Shown: positions 61,790-64,000 of the stretch, piece by piece
Layout: each line of letters starts with the position of its first letter
Position numbering within the stretch: the first letter of the stretch is position 1
Assembly: GCF_900343085.1 (NCBI RefSeq)
Contig: NZ_OPYI01000011.1
Span: 29,816-93,815 of the forward strand
Origin: Aedoeadaptatus coli
Lineage (GTDB): Bacteria > Bacillota > Clostridia > Tissierellales > Peptoniphilaceae
Direction: 5' to 3'
DNA length: 64,000 bases
Made by a program: the position numbers and the translations under genes
The notes under the pieces: model-generated
Told to the model about the DNA's origin: nothing
What the model saw: the letters and a program-made list of their open reading frames with translations, nothing else
Databases searched by the model: none

Positions 61790-62485
61790 ATGCAATACAA
61801 CATTTTGGTTTGCGACGACGAAAAGGACATCGTCTCTGCAATAAAAATTTACTTAGAAGCGGAAGGCTACAAGGTATTTCCGGCCTACGACGGCCTCGAA
61901 GCCCTGGAAGTCATGAAAGAAGAAGACATTCATTTGGTCTTAATGGATTTAATGATGCCCAATATGGACGGCATGTCCGCCATTTTAAAAATCCGCGAAA
62001 CCAGCAACATCCCCATTATTATCTTGAGCGCAAAAAGTGAAATTACCGATAAAATCATCGGCCTGAACATGGGAGCCGACGACTACATTATCAAGCCCTT
62101 TAACGCCGTGGAACTCATCGCCCGGGTCAATTCCGGCATTCGCCGCTACACCTCCTTGGGCGCGGCGGAAATCGACGACGGCAATTACACCGTGGGCCGC
62201 ATCAGCTTAAACGACAATGCCAAGGAAGTGCGGGTCGACGGGGAAGTGGCCAATTTAACGCCCCACGAATACAAGATCCTGCGCCTGCTTATGAAAAACA
62301 AGGGGCGGGTCTTTTCCAGCGACGAAATCTACGAAATCGTGTGGGAAGAAGCGGCCCACGACGTGAAAAAAGTCATTTCCGTGCATATTTCCCATTTGCG
62401 GGACAAGGTGGAAATCAATCCGAGAAAGCCCGATTACATTAAGTCCGTCTACGGCATGGGCTACAAGTTTGAGGACGTGGACTGA
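61790..62485 (+). CDS. OmpR/VanR-like response regulator
   Basis: 231 residues: receiver domain with DDEKD, phospho-acceptor aspartate in LVLMDLMMPNMDG, LSAKSE and IIKPFNAVELIAR, then a winged-helix domain (NLTPHEYKILRLLMKNKGRVFS, HISHLRDKVEINPRKPDYIKSVYGMGYKF). Ribosome site GGAGGAGG. It overlaps the kinase gene by a base (TGATG) and is a normal member. Target genes are not seen; it may control yihY, which is divergent. Confidence 0.92.
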   Translation: MQYNILVCDDEKDIVSAIKIYLEAEGYKVFPAYDGLEALEVMKEEDIHLVLMDLMMPNMDGMSAILKIRETSNIPIIILSAKSEITDKIIGLNMGADDYIIKPFNAVELIARVNSGIRRYTSLGAAEIDDGNYTVGRISLNDNAKEVRVDGEVANLTPHEYKILRLLMKNKGRVFSSDEIYEIVWEEAAHDVKKVISVHISHLRDKVEINPRKPDYIKSVYGMGYKFEDVD

Positions 62486-63756
62486 TGCCCGAAGGCGGCA
62501 AGGGGCTTCTCGGAAGAATTAAATCCCGCGCCTACACCTACGCGCGGACTAATTATCTGGAAATCATTTGGGTGGATCTGTGGTTCGTCATGGGATGCTT
62601 GAATCTCTTCGCGTCCTTTTTCGGCGGCCTGGCCTACGATCCTTCCCGCTCCGCCTTCTACGGCCTCGCGGCCCTCGTGCTCCTCTTGGCCTTTTGGGGC
62701 GTCAAGCTCTTTATGCGGGCCACGACGCGCACCTGGCTCACGGTCAATCTGGTGCGGGAAATAAAAAAAGAAGCCATCTACGGATTCTTCTGCGTCGTGA
62801 ACGTGATTTTAATCCTGTATTTTTTCATGGTGCTCACGGGCTTTCCCGTGCTCTACGGCATTTTGATCATGCCCGTGTTGCGGCTCATGCTTATGGGGGA
62901 AGATGAGGTCGTTCAAAACCGCATCCTCCGCGCCGCCATCGCCGAGACCCAAAGCTATGTGGACATTACGGTGTTTTCGCCCATGATGAAGGAATCCACC
63001 TACGAGGCCTTAATGGATCTGACCCGAATCAAAGACAGCATGTATCAGGCGGCCCAGGCCCAGGTGAATTCCCAGAAGATGAAGACGGAGCTCATCACAA
63101 ACATCAGCCACGATTTAAAAACGCCCCTAACGAGCATCATTAACTACGCCGATATTTTAAGCAAAAAAGACGTCATGGACGACGAAGCGAAAAACTACAT
63201 CCACATCTTGGGGCGCAATTCCGAGCGGCTCAAGAGCATGATCATCAATCTGATCGAAGCCTCCAAGACCGGCAGCGGCAATGTCACCCTGGAACCGGTG
63301 ATTATCGACTTCAACGAACTGATCGGCCAGATCTACGGCGACGTTGCCGCCGATTACGAATCGAGAGATTTAAACTTCGTCTACACCTCCGATGCGGAAG
63401 ACATTCCCATTTACACCGACGGCAATGTCCTGAGCCGGGTCATACAAAACCTCTTTACCAATTGCTACAAATACGCAAAAGAAGGCACCACCGTCACCGC
63501 CAATACCTCGGTGGTGGGGGAAAAGATCTACTTCAATATGAAGAACCGGTCGAAAAACAAGATCAACCAGTCCACCGCCGAACTGTCCAGTCAATTTATT
63601 CGCGGGGACAAGAGCCGCACCACGGAAGGCAGCGGCCTGGGTCTTTATATTGCAAAAAACTTAGTGGAGATATTAGGCGGCGAATTTCGCATGATTATCG
63701 ACGGAGACTACTTCCAGGTCTTTATCGAGCTGCCGAAAGAAATTGAATCCAATTAA
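62485..63756 (+). CDS. Sensor histidine kinase, degenerate G1 box
   Basis: 423 residues with four membrane helices in the first 135, no large extracytoplasmic loop, a linker, and a H-box (ITNISHDLKTPLTSIINYADIL). The catalytic domain has the N-box (QNLFTNCYKYA) and the G2 box (EGSGLGLYIAKNLVEI). The usual D-x-G-x-G stretch is replaced by NRSKNKINQSTAEL, a feature of a known clostridial kinase subgroup, so activity is still probable. The absence of a sensor loop suggests sensing in the membrane or through the ABC-type partner. Partner of the regulator just upstream. Confidence 0.88.
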   Translation: MPEGGKGLLGRIKSRAYTYARTNYLEIIWVDLWFVMGCLNLFASFFGGLAYDPSRSAFYGLAALVLLLAFWGVKLFMRATTRTWLTVNLVREIKKEAIYGFFCVVNVILILYFFMVLTGFPVLYGILIMPVLRLMLMGEDEVVQNRILRAAIAETQSYVDITVFSPMMKESTYEALMDLTRIKDSMYQAAQAQVNSQKMKTELITNISHDLKTPLTSIINYADILSKKDVMDDEAKNYIHILGRNSERLKSMIINLIEASKTGSGNVTLEPVIIDFNELIGQIYGDVAADYESRDLNFVYTSDAEDIPIYTDGNVLSRVIQNLFTNCYKYAKEGTTVTANTSVVGEKIYFNMKNRSKNKINQSTAELSSQFIRGDKSRTTEGSGLGLYIAKNLVEILGGEFRMIIDGDYFQVFIELPKEIESN

Positions 63757-63758
63757 AA

Positions 63759-63784
63759 AACCGGACGAGCGTCCGGTTTCTTTA
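63759..63784 (+). terminator. Terminator after the second two-component system
   Basis: AACCGGAC (63759-63766) pairs with GTCCGGTT (63771-63778), followed by TCTTTATT. Confidence 0.82.
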
Positions 63785-63806
63785 TTGTGCGCTTTAGCAT
63801 GAATAA

Positions 63807-63827
63807 ACCACCAGCTATGCTGGTGGT
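63807..63827 (+). repeat. Left-end hairpin of the IS200-type element
   Basis: ACCACCAGC (63807-63815) pairs with GCTGGTGGT (63819-63827). IS200 elements carry such end hairpins, recognised by their transposase instead of inverted repeats. A second fold (AAAGCTTTAGCTTT, about 63835-63848) follows. The exact end is not fixed. Confidence 0.6.
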
Positions 63828-63919
63828 AGGCGTAAAAAGCTTTAGCTTTAAGTAAAAAAAGAACCTCCCATGATAAAATTATTGTGTTATCGGCAATAAA
63901 ATATCAAGGAGGTATCCAT

Positions 63920-64000
63920 ATGGATAAGAACAGCTTAGCACATACAAGTTGGAATTGTAAGTATCATATCGTGTTTGCACCAAAATATAGGCGGCAAGTT
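63920..64000 (+). mobile_element. tnpA: IS200/IS605-type transposase TnpA, 3' end outside the window
   Basis: The first 27 residues are visible, with AAGGAGGT (63907-63914) ahead. LAHTSWNCKYHIVFAPKYRRQV is the known start of IS200-type Y1 HUH transposases, single-strand enzymes of about 150 residues. The HUH and catalytic tyrosine lie beyond the edge. The element sits just after the terminator of a housekeeping-type two-component operon. Confidence 0.9.

Noticed and set aside
1..64000. CRISPR array, prophage or replication origin
   Set aside because: No regularly spaced direct repeats, no phage structural genes and no DnaA-box cluster were noticed while reading; a systematic search was not possible.

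Overview
The window reads as chromosomal DNA of an anaerobic, moderately GC-rich Bacillota. An amino-acid-fermenting member of the Tissierellia/Peptoniphilaceae type is my inference, not a proven assignment. The basis is strong AGGAGG ribosome sites, T-box, SAM-I and PyrR-type leader RNAs, a shared group II ECF transporter module, a flavodiiron (FprA) protein, an alanine/sodium symporter, secreted copper-amine-oxidase-N-type stalk proteins and butyrate-type CoA-transferases. Most of it is tightly packed, with ATGA or TAATG overlaps inside operons.

Left part. A 5'-truncated gene (3-551) precedes a pyrimidine operon (pyrB-pyrK-pyrD-carA-carB, 775-7529) behind a PyrR-type attenuator. The carA product has lost its glutaminase catalytic residues. 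Next come a degenerate D-Ala-D-Ala-ligase-like protein with a helical tail, a glutaredoxin-like protein and thiW. A Trp-specifier T-box with trpP follows, then ecfA1-ecfA2-ecfT-truA and rarD. From 14877 to 19145 lies a lantibiotic-protection type ABC transporter (three genes) with its two-component system, resembling C. difficile CprABCK/R. An AT-rich insert (about 19150-21300) carries an ImmA/IrrE-type metallopeptidase and a PIN-like DUF4411 protein. A YtrA-type GntR regulator with an ABC exporter, tRNA-Thr(CGT), a TtcA-like enzyme, exonuclease III and FprA follow.

Middle part. Two tandem secreted stalk-domain proteins share a duplicated promoter and leader. Glutathione reductase, a YeiH-type exporter with divergent LysR regulator, and an AGCS symporter come next. 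Two thiamine clusters follow: thiS-thiF-thiG-thiH-thiE (34527-37850), behind a strong promoter and a leader terminator, and thiM-thiE-thiD-thiC (39417-42996), behind a TPP riboswitch. Between them lie an EFR1 ferredoxin and a Nim-like protein.

Right part. A cyclase-family hydrolase, a class A penicillin-binding protein, a P1 peptidase, a putative pantothenate ECF S component with coaX, dus, greA-lysS, a nitrilase-family hydrolase and two paralogous CoA-transferases lead to metK behind a SAM-I riboswitch. recD2-comF, phzF, a YihY protein and a second two-component system follow. The window ends inside an IS200-type transposase.

Functional themes are vitamin salvage and synthesis (thiamine, pantothenate, ECF module), pyrimidine synthesis possibly fed by free ammonia, envelope-stress or antimicrobial-peptide protection, and compact RNA control. 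In several places a promoter or ribosome site sits inside or against a terminator hairpin. All calls are from reading the sequence; no database search was run.
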